Assembly (NCBI GenBank): GCA_015228935.1
Contig: JADGCO010000020.1
Span: 1 to 51,970 of the forward strand
Source: Magnetococcales bacterium
GTDB lineage: Bacteria; Pseudomonadota; Magnetococcia; Magnetococcales; DC0425bin3
Direction: 5' to 3'
Length of the DNA: 51,970 nucleotides
Shown: positions 44,110-51,970 of the stretch, piece by piece
Layout of the letters: each line of letters begins with the position of its first letter
Position numbering within the stretch: position 1 is the first letter of the stretch
Notes under the pieces: model-generated
Database searches by the model: none
What the model was told of the DNA's origin: nothing
The model's input: only the letters and a program-made list of their open reading frames with translations
Program-made: the position numbers and the translations under genes

Positions 44110-44336
44110 GTCCGTGGCTTTCCCGGTTCAGAAAGGTCAGTGGCATTTCGTGCAAAGTTATCTAAGAGAATTCTAGCGATCTTGGCAGAATAAAGCAATC
44201 ATGAAACATGCCGTTTGATGGTTTCTGGATTTAAATAGTTTCAGATGGAAATCCAACAAAGTTCCTGGTGTCAAATGTATTTCGAAATGGTTTTGATGGG
44301 TTGCAAAATTTTAAGAAATATTCAGAATGGATTTCA

Positions 44337-46934
44337 TCATTGGTACCAGTAGGGGGTTTTTTGTGTCCATGGGGAGTTGGGATAGTGTTTGTGGAGGAGG
44401 TTCCAGGCCTGTCGGGGCTGATCCCCTTTTTGATGGCTGAAACGGCCACAACGCACCAGAAGATGGAGTGCCTCCGGGGCCAGAGGTTCTTCCGGGTGGG
44501 AACGCACCCAGGGCAGGATACGGGCTGCGGTCCAGGCCAGAACACCTGGCAAACGGGACAGGCGATCCTGCTCCCGGATGGCCTGCTGCATCTCCTTTTT
44601 CTGGATAAAAATGGGAGGTTGCACACTGAATTCATGAAACACACATGTGGGGCAGAGGATATGGTGCAGACGGGTATGATCCCTGGCCATATCGGGATCA
44701 TCTTGCTGGGCAGGGAACTCATCCTGGGCGGGGGTCACGGGATCGGCCCACCAGCGTCCGTGATGATGACCGATTTCATTTCTGGGATGGAAGTAACCAA
44801 ATCCGGGCCTGAAATCGAGATTGGCACCAGGCAGCCGCAAGATTGCCAGAGCAGCCAGAAACGCACGTTCATTTTCTTCCTGGCTGGCCGTAAAACGGGT
44901 GAAAATGGGGTTTGTTTCCGGAAAATGGTGGGCCAGTTCCGGGGCCAGATCGGTGGCCAGATCCAGGCGGTTCAGGACGATGGCTCTGACCCAGGCCAGC
45001 AGAATCGTATCGCGATGCAAGTGGCGTGGAAAAGGGTTTTTCAAGGCGATGTCGTGCAGGCGTTTGATGGGAATGCTGGTATTGAAAATTGAGACGACAT
45101 CCGAATCAAAATATCGGGGGTCCTGTTGCAACTCTTTTCTGATATTCAATAACCGTTGGGTAAAATATTTATTGTAATCCTCTGGAAGCAGGGGAACGGC
45201 AATCCGGCTTTCCGGATCGGAAATTTCATTGAAATTGGCCACGTAGGCCGCCCGACGGGTGGCATCCAGCAGCCAGAGATGTTGCGTGGGTGCCGTTGCC
45301 AGGCGCTCGACGAGAAACAGATTGCGGGAGATGGTATCCAGGTCGGGCAGGGCCAGCACGTCATCAAGCATGGAACGGGCTTCGACGAGGCGATTGTCCT
45401 GGATCAGGAGACGTGCCAGGTGCCATCTGACAGTCAGATAGGCTGGAGATTCTGGCGGAAGATACTGCCCGGCTTGTTCCACCTCGGAACGCCAGGGGTC
45501 ATCCACCCGGGTCATTGCCAGGGCAACCACCAGCCAGGGCAGGGTGCCTTTTTTCTGCCAGAGATGAAACATGGCTTGGGGGTCAAGAGGTGGTTTTTCC
45601 GTTGTTACAGGTTGCTGCATTTTGTTGGAAGTGGGGCCTGTCTGGCAGGTCCCGTATTTGCGAGGATTCGTGATCTGTCTGTGCAAATAATTGGTTTGCG
45701 ACCGGCGGATCCGGCTTTGGCAGGTTTGATCATAAAGTTGCAACCATGTGCCCAGATCGGTCTTTTGTTTTTTTCTGGTCAGCAATAATATAAAATCGTG
45801 AAATTCAATGGCGGCATCCGGAGAGAGTTGCGGAGCCAGCAGACGGTGTTCCAGGGTTGTGGCCAGGGTCTCTGGTTGCAGCAGATAATCGATGCGATTG
45901 AGGGTCAGGGATGCGGTCCTCTGATAGGCCGTTTGGCGGGAATCTTTCAACATGGACTCCAGAATGAGACGGGCCTGGGCCAGTTTTTCCCGCGCCGGCC
46001 CGGACAGGGGAGGTGGTGAAAAATCGCCAGGAGGATCAAACTCCCGTTCCCTTCGCCAGGAGGTTTCGGCTTCTCTCTGGCAGAGTTTGGCCATGTGAAT
46101 CAGGGTTCTGGCCTGAAGATAAATGGCCAGAGCCTGCCACGGAGATGTGGTATCGGCAGCAATTTCCTGAAAAGCTGCCAGGGCCTGGGGCAAACGGTTT
46201 TGGTAAAACAAAGCCGCCGCCCGTTGATAGGCCCGGTCAGCCTGAAGCCAGGGGGAAACTGTGCCAGGCAGGAGATCCGGCGTCTGGTTGGCGTTGTTGC
46301 AGTTGGCGAAAACCATCTCCTGTCCGCGAACCCATTCCCGAACTTCAGGGTGATCCGCACCGTGGGACCGGATACGCTCCTGCAAGGTTTCGGCAGCCAC
46401 CTTGAAGGCATCCGGGTGACAGATGCGCATCACCGTGTCGTCATCATCAACATAATAATTTTCATCGGATCGATAGTATTTAAAGGGTTTTCTGGACCTG
46501 GATGCCTGCGAAAAGTCTTTGACCGGTTCGTTCACCAGGGCACGCACGGTGTTCCACAGTTTGTTTCCATCCGTTTCTGGTGCCCTTGATTGTTGAGGGG
46601 CTTCAGGTGCAATCCAGGTGGTGGCAGGCCCCAGCAGGAACAACTCATGGTCGCTGCGGCTGACCGACAGCCCCAGCAACTGCCGATAAAAAACAAATCG
46701 TTGGCTCAATGACCAATCGGAACGCAGGATGCCCGGTCGGGTGGCCGTCAGGCGCGTTGGCCAGCCAGGGTCCAATCCCTCCCTGCCAACCATGACCACT
46801 TCAGGAACACCCACGCCAGAGGCGTGAACAGACATTGCGATGCCCAATCCGACCAGCATGAGAGCAACAGATGAAAACAGGGACCATGATCGTCTTTGCC
46901 GGGAGTGTACGGAAAGATGCGGGGTGTGGTGCAT
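44337..46934 (-). CDS. Large exported protein of unknown function
   Basis: This 865-aa protein has an N-terminal signal peptide (RRSWSLFSSVALMLVGLGIA then a small-residue cleavage site near HASG). The rest is helical, with weak repeat-like segments (AYQRAAALFYQNRLPQALAAF) that suggest TPR or Sel1-type solenoid structure. No enzyme motif was recognised. It follows the DUF3142 gene on the same strand. The ATG at 46934 is chosen because it gives a signal peptide; a longer frame to 47054 would add a repeat-encoded LRLTT stretch ahead of it. Confidence 0.78.
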   Translation of the reverse strand: MHHTPHLSVHSRQRRSWSLFSSVALMLVGLGIAMSVHASGVGVPEVVMVGREGLDPGWPTRLTATRPGILRSDWSLSQRFVFYRQLLGLSVSRSDHELFLLGPATTWIAPEAPQQSRAPETDGNKLWNTVRALVNEPVKDFSQASRSRKPFKYYRSDENYYVDDDDTVMRICHPDAFKVAAETLQERIRSHGADHPEVREWVRGQEMVFANCNNANQTPDLLPGTVSPWLQADRAYQRAAALFYQNRLPQALAAFQEIAADTTSPWQALAIYLQARTLIHMAKLCQREAETSWRREREFDPPGDFSPPPLSGPAREKLAQARLILESMLKDSRQTAYQRTASLTLNRIDYLLQPETLATTLEHRLLAPQLSPDAAIEFHDFILLLTRKKQKTDLGTWLQLYDQTCQSRIRRSQTNYLHRQITNPRKYGTCQTGPTSNKMQQPVTTEKPPLDPQAMFHLWQKKGTLPWLVVALAMTRVDDPWRSEVEQAGQYLPPESPAYLTVRWHLARLLIQDNRLVEARSMLDDVLALPDLDTISRNLFLVERLATAPTQHLWLLDATRRAAYVANFNEISDPESRIAVPLLPEDYNKYFTQRLLNIRKELQQDPRYFDSDVVSIFNTSIPIKRLHDIALKNPFPRHLHRDTILLAWVRAIVLNRLDLATDLAPELAHHFPETNPIFTRFTASQEENERAFLAALAILRLPGANLDFRPGFGYFHPRNEIGHHHGRWWADPVTPAQDEFPAQQDDPDMARDHTRLHHILCPTCVFHEFSVQPPIFIQKKEMQQAIREQDRLSRLPGVLAWTAARILPWVRSHPEEPLAPEALHLLVRCGRFSHQKGDQPRQAWNLLHKHYPNSPWTQKTPYWYQ

Positions 46935-46988
46935 GGGGTTGTCCAAGAAAATAGGGTGTTCATGAAGGTGTAAATCCAGATTATACAA

Positions 46989-47063
46989 GGTCAAGCGCAG
47001 AGTGGTCAAGCGCAGAGTGGTCAAGCGCAGGGTGGTCAAGCGCAGGGTGGTCAAGCGGGGTTC
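46989..47063 (-). repeat. 15-bp tandem repeat, five units
   Basis: GGTCAAGCGCAGAGT units start at 46989, 47004, 47019, 47034 and 47049, the last degenerate. The array fills the gap between the DUF3142 gene stop and the start of the large exported protein. It is in frame with the latter and would encode LRLTT repeats if translated from an upstream start. Confidence 0.88.
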
Positions 47064-47069
47064 CGGGTC

Positions 47070-47852
47070 TCATGAAGTGATCCGGGAAAGCATGGTGTGC
47101 AACAAGGTTGGAGTCCAGGGTTGGGGAGCGAAAAGATAGATGCGCCGACCTGCTTTGGGAAGAGACAGGGGTTCATCGGTGGCCAAACCAAGGCTTTGAT
47201 GGCAGACTGGTTGCCGAAATTGGCCCCCTGCTGCCAGCCATGCTCGCAAAAGGGGGGTGGCTTCGCTGCCCATGCGATAGGCCATGGGGACAATTTCGTC
47301 TACCGGCAATTTTTCCAGCCACTGCTGTTCCATGCACCAGGATGCCAGTGCCGTAATGGAAAGGGGGATCTCCGTCGGCCACTGACGGCGCAACTCGTTC
47401 AACAGGGCACGGTAAAACGGGCGTTGGGACAGGGAGGCTTCAAAATCAAGCTGCATGGCTGCCAGACGGGGATGACGCCATATTCCCAGGATGGCCTCGG
47501 TCGTGGCGAGCAGGTGCGATTCCTGGAGCGTGGTGCCCGGTCGAACCTCCAGGCGGACCACCGCCACCCGAATGGTATTGGTCGGAACCCACAAGGGATT
47601 ACCCCGGGGTTGTTCGCGAATTCCCCGCTTGTCCACCAGGATATGCGTGGCGAGAAATGCCACCCCCACCTGGGCGGGATTGATAAAATCCAAATCTTCC
47701 GGACGATCCCAGGCCCAGATCATGACGGGTGGCAGGGGGAGGGGAGAGATGGGATGGTACCGCGCCGCGTCCGTGACCAGGGTGAATGGCAACAGCAGAA
47801 TGAAAACCCATCCACCCACCTGCCGCCGGCAGGTCATTAAAACATTGGGCAT
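47070..47852 (-). CDS. DUF3142 family exported protein
   Basis: This 260-aa protein has an N-terminal hydrophobic segment (about 14-30) that may be a signal peptide or anchor, then PVMIWAWDRPEDLDFINP, VGVAFLATHIL, QLDFEASLSQRPFY and DEIVPMAYRMG. These match DUF3142, which has a glycoside-hydrolase-like barrel. No catalytic activity is established. It is the first gene before the large exported protein, separated by the 15-bp repeat array, and the two are likely made together. Confidence 0.85.
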   Translation of the reverse strand: MPNVLMTCRRQVGGWVFILLLPFTLVTDAARYHPISPLPLPPVMIWAWDRPEDLDFINPAQVGVAFLATHILVDKRGIREQPRGNPLWVPTNTIRVAVVRLEVRPGTTLQESHLLATTEAILGIWRHPRLAAMQLDFEASLSQRPFYRALLNELRRQWPTEIPLSITALASWCMEQQWLEKLPVDEIVPMAYRMGSEATPLLRAWLAAGGQFRQPVCHQSLGLATDEPLSLPKAGRRIYLFAPQPWTPTLLHTMLSRITS

Positions 47853-48055
47853 GACATTTAATTTTTCCTTCGCCGGTCACGGGAAAGAATTTACAATACC
47901 TTCCCAGTGAATGATTGGTTATAAAATTTGATGATGGACCACGGAACAATTGTATCGCGAAAGAGGCGTGTGGCACGGGACAGAAGCGTATATTGAATTG
48001 CCGATGGTTTGCAAATGGTTTACACTGCTTTTGCGCCAAGAAAGGATCCAGGATC

Positions 48056-48613
48056 ATGGTCGCTCAAGAGTTGTTGCGTTTTCGCAACATGTTGCAGGAC
48101 GAAGGGGTCATGTTTTGCTACAGCGGCTATGTCACCGAGGATGTGTTGTCGGGCATGGGCAAGGCTCTGCGCAGCAAGCTGACCATCGACACCGGTGACA
48201 AAAAAATGGTCCGGAATTTGTTCTCTCTGTTTGTCGAACAGGTACAAAACATCATCCGCTATTCGACGGAGCGCGAACAAGATACGAGTGGCGACAAACC
48301 AGAAGAAATCTCTTTTGGCGTCGTCGTGGTTGGAAAAGCTGCCGACGGACGCTACTATGTCAATTGTGGCAATCTGGTTCATTTGACGGATGTGCCGCGT
48401 TTACGAGGGAAGCTGGATCACTTGCGTTCTCTGGATCAGGATGGCATCCGTGCCCTTTACAAACAGGTTCTTAAAGGAGATGTTCCCGAAGGGAGCAAGG
48501 GAGCCGGCGTGGGATTCATAGACATGGTCCGCCTGGCTACCCAAGGCTTCGAGTATGAATTCATCGAGGTCAATGCTGACAGCGCATTTTTTTCATTCAA
48601 GGCTTACGTTTAA
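48056..48613 (+). CDS. SiaB-like protein kinase
   Basis: This 185-aa protein (MVAQELLRFRNMLQDEGVMF) resembles SiaB, the kinase that phosphorylates SiaC in the SiaABCD partner-switching pathway of Pseudomonas. Its YYVNCGNLVHLTDVPRLRGKL segment and AGVGFIDMVRLAT are shared with DUF6272-type proteins. It would keep SiaC phosphorylated and unable to activate its target. The ATG has AAAGGA nine bases upstream. siaC-like follows 25 bp later. The SiaA phosphatase is not in the window. Confidence 0.85.
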   Translation: MVAQELLRFRNMLQDEGVMFCYSGYVTEDVLSGMGKALRSKLTIDTGDKKMVRNLFSLFVEQVQNIIRYSTEREQDTSGDKPEEISFGVVVVGKAADGRYYVNCGNLVHLTDVPRLRGKLDHLRSLDQDGIRALYKQVLKGDVPEGSKGAGVGFIDMVRLATQGFEYEFIEVNADSAFFSFKAYV

Positions 48614-48638
48614 CGACACCTGCATGGGACACCAACAT

Positions 48639-49028
48639 ATGGACAATATTCATATCAAATCCTCCGAACGGGCACCCGCCATTGATTTTGACTTTTCAAG
48701 CAACCAATTTGCCTTGCAGGGCGAGTCCTATCCCGAGAATGTCGCGGAATTTTATGGTCCGATCCTGAACAAGTTCAAGGAACATGTCACCGGACTTGCC
48801 GGAGCCAGTCTGATCTTTGACTTTGATCTGATCTATTTCAACAGCTCCAGTGCCAAAGTACTCATGGGATTGTTCGACACCCTGGACCAGGTTGCTGCCA
48901 AAGGCAACAAGGTGGTGATCAACTGGCATTTTGAGGCGGACGATGACAACATGCAAGAACTGGGTGAAGAGTTTGGCGAGGAACTGTCCAACGCCGAATT
49001 CAATCTGGTGCCCAAAACCGCACCTTGA
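48639..49028 (+). CDS. SiaC-like partner-switch protein
   Basis: This 129-aa protein belongs to the DUF1987/SiaC family: FDFSSNQFALQGESYPENVAEFYGP at the N-terminus in two blocks, then DLIYFNSSSAKVLMGLFDTL. In Pseudomonas the unphosphorylated form binds and activates the diguanylate cyclase SiaD, and phosphorylation by SiaB at a Thr in an NTSS motif turns it off. Here the site reads NSSS (Ser69), so the acceptor would be Ser. The ATG at 48639 follows GGGA at nine bases; an ATG at 48624 is less supported. An HD-GYP gene follows instead of siaD. Confidence 0.87.
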   Translation: MDNIHIKSSERAPAIDFDFSSNQFALQGESYPENVAEFYGPILNKFKEHVTGLAGASLIFDFDLIYFNSSSAKVLMGLFDTLDQVAAKGNKVVINWHFEADDDNMQELGEEFGEELSNAEFNLVPKTAP

Positions 49029-49110
49029 ATATACCTGGAACTTCCTGGACTGCTTGCAGGCATGTCCCATTGTATCTATTCAGAACCCCTGCAAAAAAAG
49101 AGTTTGATAT

Positions 49111-49195
49111 GAAAGACTTTGTTGGGGCTCCGCTTCAAACCCCGCCAGGAGGAAGGGCACAGCCCTTCCTCCTGGACCTCCATCCCTGTTTTTCA
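49111..49195 (-). repeat. Dispersed two-hairpin repeat, copy 3
   Basis: The minus-strand copy contains the 13-bp stem (49145-49175) and a degenerate second hairpin, plus the GGGATGGAGG flank found in copy 2. It separates the siaC-like gene from the HD-GYP gene. Read together with the other copies, it shows the element is about 80 bp long. Confidence 0.82.
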
Positions 49196-49295
49196 AACGT
49201 TTTTTAGCAGGGAAGCTGAATAGTTACGTCCCATTCAAGTCTGAAGGGTGCAAAACCAGGATGGGTGCCACCGGATACCGTCGGGAGTCGCATGC

Positions 49296-51386
49296 ATGAG
49301 TTATGATGCTTTTGAAGAGGAACAACAGATCCTGGATGCCGGTGATGCCCTGCTGGAGCGGTCCGATTTGACGACGGAGGCGTTGCGCCAGGCGTTCTTG
49401 GTCCATCATGCGGCCTACCGCAAACTGATCAAGACAACCAGACGGTTGGTCAAGGTAAACGACCGCAACGAAGAGTCTCTCAAGGATGCCAACCTTCAGG
49501 TCAGAAAACAGCAAACCGAGTTGCAGGAAGCCCATGCCGAACTCGGTCGCCACGCCGAAGTGCTGGAAGCCAAGGTGCGTGATCGTACCAAGGCGCTGGT
49601 CTACTCCCAGGACAAACTGCAAAAACTGGTCGAATTGGGCATAGCCCTTTCTGCCGAGCAGGATTTGAATGTATTGCTCAAGCGCATTTTATGGAGTGGC
49701 AAGGAGATCAGTCAGGCCGATGCGGCCACGCTCTATCTGCGCACCGAAGACAATCATCTGCGTTTTGCCCTGCGTTCCAAGACGGATGAAATGCCCAGTT
49801 TTACCATTCCCTTGTACGATCCGGTCACGGGTCAGCCCAACCTGAACTATGTGTCCACCTGTGTGGCCTTGAGCGGGGAGTCGGTGCGGATTGATGATGT
49901 CTATCAGGAGACCCGATTCGATTTGTCCGGCACCCGGAAAGTGGATGCCGAAACTGGTTATCGCACCGTTTCCATGTTGACCGTATCGCTTAAATCCCGC
50001 AAAGGGGAGTGTATCGGAGTCTTGCAACTGATCAATTCCCTCGACCAGGAAACCGGTGCTGTCCAGCCGTTCGATGCCAATCTGACCGGATTTGTCGAAG
50101 CCCTGGGAGCCCAGGCTGCCATTGCCCTGGATAATCTGTATCTCATCAAGGCCCAGGCAGAACTGTTCGATTCCGTGATCAAGATCATTGCAGCAGCCAT
50201 CGATGCCAAATCCCCGTATACCGGCGGCCATTGCGAGCGGGTGCCGGAATTGGGTCGCATGCTGGCTGAGGCCGCCTGTCAGGAAACCACGGGACCATTT
50301 GCCGAATTCAGCATGGATACCGATGCCTGGCGGGAATTTCATCTGGCGGGTTGGTTGCACGACTGCGGCAAGGTCACCACGCCGGAATATGTCGTGGACA
50401 AGGCCACCAAGCTGGAGACCATCTACAACCGTATCCATGAAATCCGGACCCGTTTCGAGGTGTTGCGCCGGGATCGTATCATTGATTTTCAGGAACGCCT
50501 CCTCGCCGGTGGCCAGCGGGATCTTTTGCAGGCAGAACTCGATCAGCAGTTGCAGAAACTGAACGAAGATTTTGCTTTTGTTGCCGAAAGCAATGTCGGT
50601 GGAGAGTTCATGAGTCCCAGCCGCCTGGCGCGCCTGGAGCAGATTGCCGCCATTGAATGGACACGGTATTTTGATGACCGTCTGGGAATCTCCGAGGGTG
50701 AACTGGAGCGGTTGCGGGATGTGCCCAAAACACCGTTACCAAACCGGGAAAAGTTGCTGGCCGACAAGCCGGACATGATCGTGCCACGCAAGACACACCC
50801 CCTGTCGTATGATCCGGCCCACTGGGGCTTCAAGGTGACCGTCCCGGAGGCGTTGTACAACTATGGAGAATTGTACAATCTGCGCATTGCCCGGGGAACC
50901 TTGACCGAAGAAGAACGCTTCAAGATCGTCGAGCATGTCATCAATACCATCGTCATGCTCGACAAGCTGCCGTTCCCCAAAAACATGCAGCGGGTCAGTG
51001 CCTTTGCCGGTGCCCACCACGAGACCATGATCGGCACCGGTTATCCGCGCCGCCTCAAGCGCGATGACATGCCGGTGCAGGCCCGCATCCTGGCCATTGC
51101 CGATATTTTCGAGGCCCTGACGGCCTCGGATCGCCCCTATAAAAAGGCCAAAACCGTCAACGAGGCTTTGCGCATCATGAAATTCATGTGCAAGGATCAG
51201 CATATCGATCCGGATTTGTTTGAACTGTTCGTCAAGAGCCAGGTCTGGAAAAGTTACGCCGATATTTATCTTCATCCACACCAGATCGATAAGGTGGATT
51301 TGGCTGCCTATCTGACCTTGCCGGAGAAATGTGTTTTGCCTCAGTTGAAATCCGACAATTCCATCTTTTGGTTAAGCTATATATGA
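49296..51386 (+). CDS. GAF/HD-GYP c-di-GMP phosphodiesterase
   Basis: This 696-aa cytoplasmic protein has a coiled coil (about 60-110), a GAF domain (about 130-290) and an HD-GYP domain. HDCGK lies near 354 and HHETMIGTGYP near 573; HD-GYP enzymes usually have these motifs about 60 residues apart, so an insert of about 150 residues sits between them. HD-GYP proteins hydrolyse c-di-GMP. GGGAG is eight bases before the ATG. It follows siaB- and siaC-like genes, so it may be the switch's output. The IS element begins just after its stop, and its last residues could have been altered by that insertion. Confidence 0.9.
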   Translation: MSYDAFEEEQQILDAGDALLERSDLTTEALRQAFLVHHAAYRKLIKTTRRLVKVNDRNEESLKDANLQVRKQQTELQEAHAELGRHAEVLEAKVRDRTKALVYSQDKLQKLVELGIALSAEQDLNVLLKRILWSGKEISQADAATLYLRTEDNHLRFALRSKTDEMPSFTIPLYDPVTGQPNLNYVSTCVALSGESVRIDDVYQETRFDLSGTRKVDAETGYRTVSMLTVSLKSRKGECIGVLQLINSLDQETGAVQPFDANLTGFVEALGAQAAIALDNLYLIKAQAELFDSVIKIIAAAIDAKSPYTGGHCERVPELGRMLAEAACQETTGPFAEFSMDTDAWREFHLAGWLHDCGKVTTPEYVVDKATKLETIYNRIHEIRTRFEVLRRDRIIDFQERLLAGGQRDLLQAELDQQLQKLNEDFAFVAESNVGGEFMSPSRLARLEQIAAIEWTRYFDDRLGISEGELERLRDVPKTPLPNREKLLADKPDMIVPRKTHPLSYDPAHWGFKVTVPEALYNYGELYNLRIARGTLTEEERFKIVEHVINTIVMLDKLPFPKNMQRVSAFAGAHHETMIGTGYPRRLKRDDMPVQARILAIADIFEALTASDRPYKKAKTVNEALRIMKFMCKDQHIDPDLFELFVKSQVWKSYADIYLHPHQIDKVDLAAYLTLPEKCVLPQLKSDNSIFWLSYI

Positions 51387-51411
51387 TGGCTGCCAATCGG
51401 AGGAACAAGTC

Positions 51412-51720
51412 GTGTCCAAAAGACGAAAAAATTACTCACCCCAGGAAAAGGCCAGCATCCTACGGGAGCATTTGATCAACAAGGTTCCGGTCTCGGATCT
51501 CTGTGATCAACATGGCATCCATCCCACACTTTTTTACAAGTGGCAAAAGGTCATGTTCGAGGGTATGAACTCACTTTTTGAACCAAAACAAGATGTTGAT
51601 GCATCAAAACACCGAAAACAGATTGAGACGTTGAAAGAGAAATTAGCCAACAAAGACATGGTGATAGCTCAGATCATGGAGGATTACGTTGCGGTAAAAA
51701 AAAGTCTTGGGGAAATCTGA
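51412..51720 (+). CDS. IS3-family transposase orfA
   Basis: This 102-aa protein starts at GTG with GGAGG eight bases upstream. It has an HTH (YSPQEKASILREHLI, then VSDLCDQHGIHPTLFYKWQK) and a C-terminal leucine-zipper-like coil (QIETLKEKLANKDMVIAQI). This is the DNA-binding orfA of IS3-type elements. Its stop overlaps the orfB start (TGATG), an arrangement that lets ribosomes reach orfB. Confidence 0.88.
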   Translation: MSKRRKNYSPQEKASILREHLINKVPVSDLCDQHGIHPTLFYKWQKVMFEGMNSLFEPKQDVDASKHRKQIETLKEKLANKDMVIAQIMEDYVAVKKSLGEI

Positions 51721-51970
51721 TGCGCTCCTGGATTTCCCCAGAGACCCGTGATGAAGTGGTTGTTTTCATAAGGCGTTATGCTGAGTTGACTGAAATTCCC
51801 GTTATCCGTCTCATTGGTTGGATTGGAATTGGCCGCGACAAATTCTATGCTTGGTGCCATCGCCATGGTCAGGTCAATTGTCACAACGGTGCCATTCCTC
51901 GGGACTTTTGGCTTGACCCATGTTCGTCATCTGTAGTGCAAAATCTGATTTATTTCAATATTTTACTAAA
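51720..51970 (+). pseudogene. IS3-family transposase orfB, broken
   Basis: The frame reads MRSWISPETRDEVVVFIRRY, then KFYAWCHRHGQVN and GAIPRDFWLDP, as in the N-terminal part of IS3-type orfB. After 51920 the expected WE...AIIDF integrase region is replaced by unrelated residues, with the frame open to the window end. The DDE catalytic core is not reached, so this copy is not functional as seen. Confidence 0.7.

Larger units (their letters stand above)
51387..51970 (+). mobile_element. Truncated IS3-family insertion sequence
   Basis: The orfA and orfB of an IS3-type element start directly after the HD-GYP gene. Normal orfB sequence stops being recognisable near 51920 (after PRDFWLDP), where A+T-rich unrelated DNA begins and continues to the window end. 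Neither terminal inverted repeat was identified with certainty, so the boundaries are approximate. Confidence 0.7.

Noticed and set aside
46989-47063. 15-bp array as a CRISPR
   Set aside because: Units are directly adjacent with no spacers, so it is a plain tandem repeat.

Overview
The window is a stretch of a chromosome from a Gram-negative, probably Pseudomonadota bacterium. The evidence is the outer-membrane functions (YdbH/YdbL-type proteins, a lipoprotein, sugar-nucleotide aminotransferase), the large hybrid kinases and c-di-GMP proteins, and housekeeping genes such as mfd, speA, kup, parA and cnoX. The signalling load and the short G+C-rich hairpin repeats are compatible with a magnetotactic coccus (Magnetococcia), but no decisive taxonomic marker is present, so this is only a guess. 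Most of the window is G+C rich. About 4.5-7.4 kb is clearly A+T richer and looks acquired. No rRNA, tRNA or CRISPR array was seen.

Layout. 0-4.5 kb: surface-glycan genes (LegC-type aminotransferase; TPR-glycosyltransferase-like protein translationally overlapping a fatty-acyl-AMP ligase). 4.5-9.3 kb: an accessory island with a HEPN gene pair, a RHH/BrnA-like antitoxin pair, a second HEPN-like gene, a secreted nuclease facing an XRE regulator across two palindromes, and a PIN-domain gene with an overlapping partner. 9.5-12.5 kb: a membrane GGDEF-EAL protein. 12.5-24.3 kb: ydbH/ydbL-like genes, a cytochrome c, mfd and speA, then a three-gene cassette of unknown function starting with a DUF6932-type nucleotidyltransferase-fold protein. 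24.3-27.1 kb: parA without an adjacent parB, and kup. 27.2-30.5 kb: an ImmA/IrrE-PIN module lying between an intact methyltransferase gene and a deleted copy of that gene's 3' end. 30.8-32.4 kb: a radical SAM protein. 32.5-40.3 kb: a signalling operon (hybrid kinase, CheR, second hybrid kinase). 40.6-44.1 kb: an unknown protein, CnoX, a DUF1640-type coiled-coil protein coupled to an MddA-like membrane methyltransferase, and a single-domain response regulator. 44.3-47.9 kb: an exported pair (DUF3142 protein and a large unknown protein). 48.0-51.4 kb: a SiaB-SiaC partner-switch pair followed by a GAF/HD-GYP phosphodiesterase. The window ends in a broken IS3-family element.

The strongest leads for something new are: (1) the SiaB-SiaC pair placed before an HD-GYP phosphodiesterase rather than a diguanylate cyclase; (2) the DUF6932 three-gene cassette; (3) the ImmA/IrrE-PIN module bracketed by copies of a methyltransferase 3' end with iterated repeats upstream; (4) the kinase-CheR-kinase operon without CheB. 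Several short tandem or dispersed repeats (10, 15, 43 bp units, a 3-copy hairpin element, and duplicated gene ends) sit exactly at gene borders, which points to an active repeat-driven remodelling of gene ends here.
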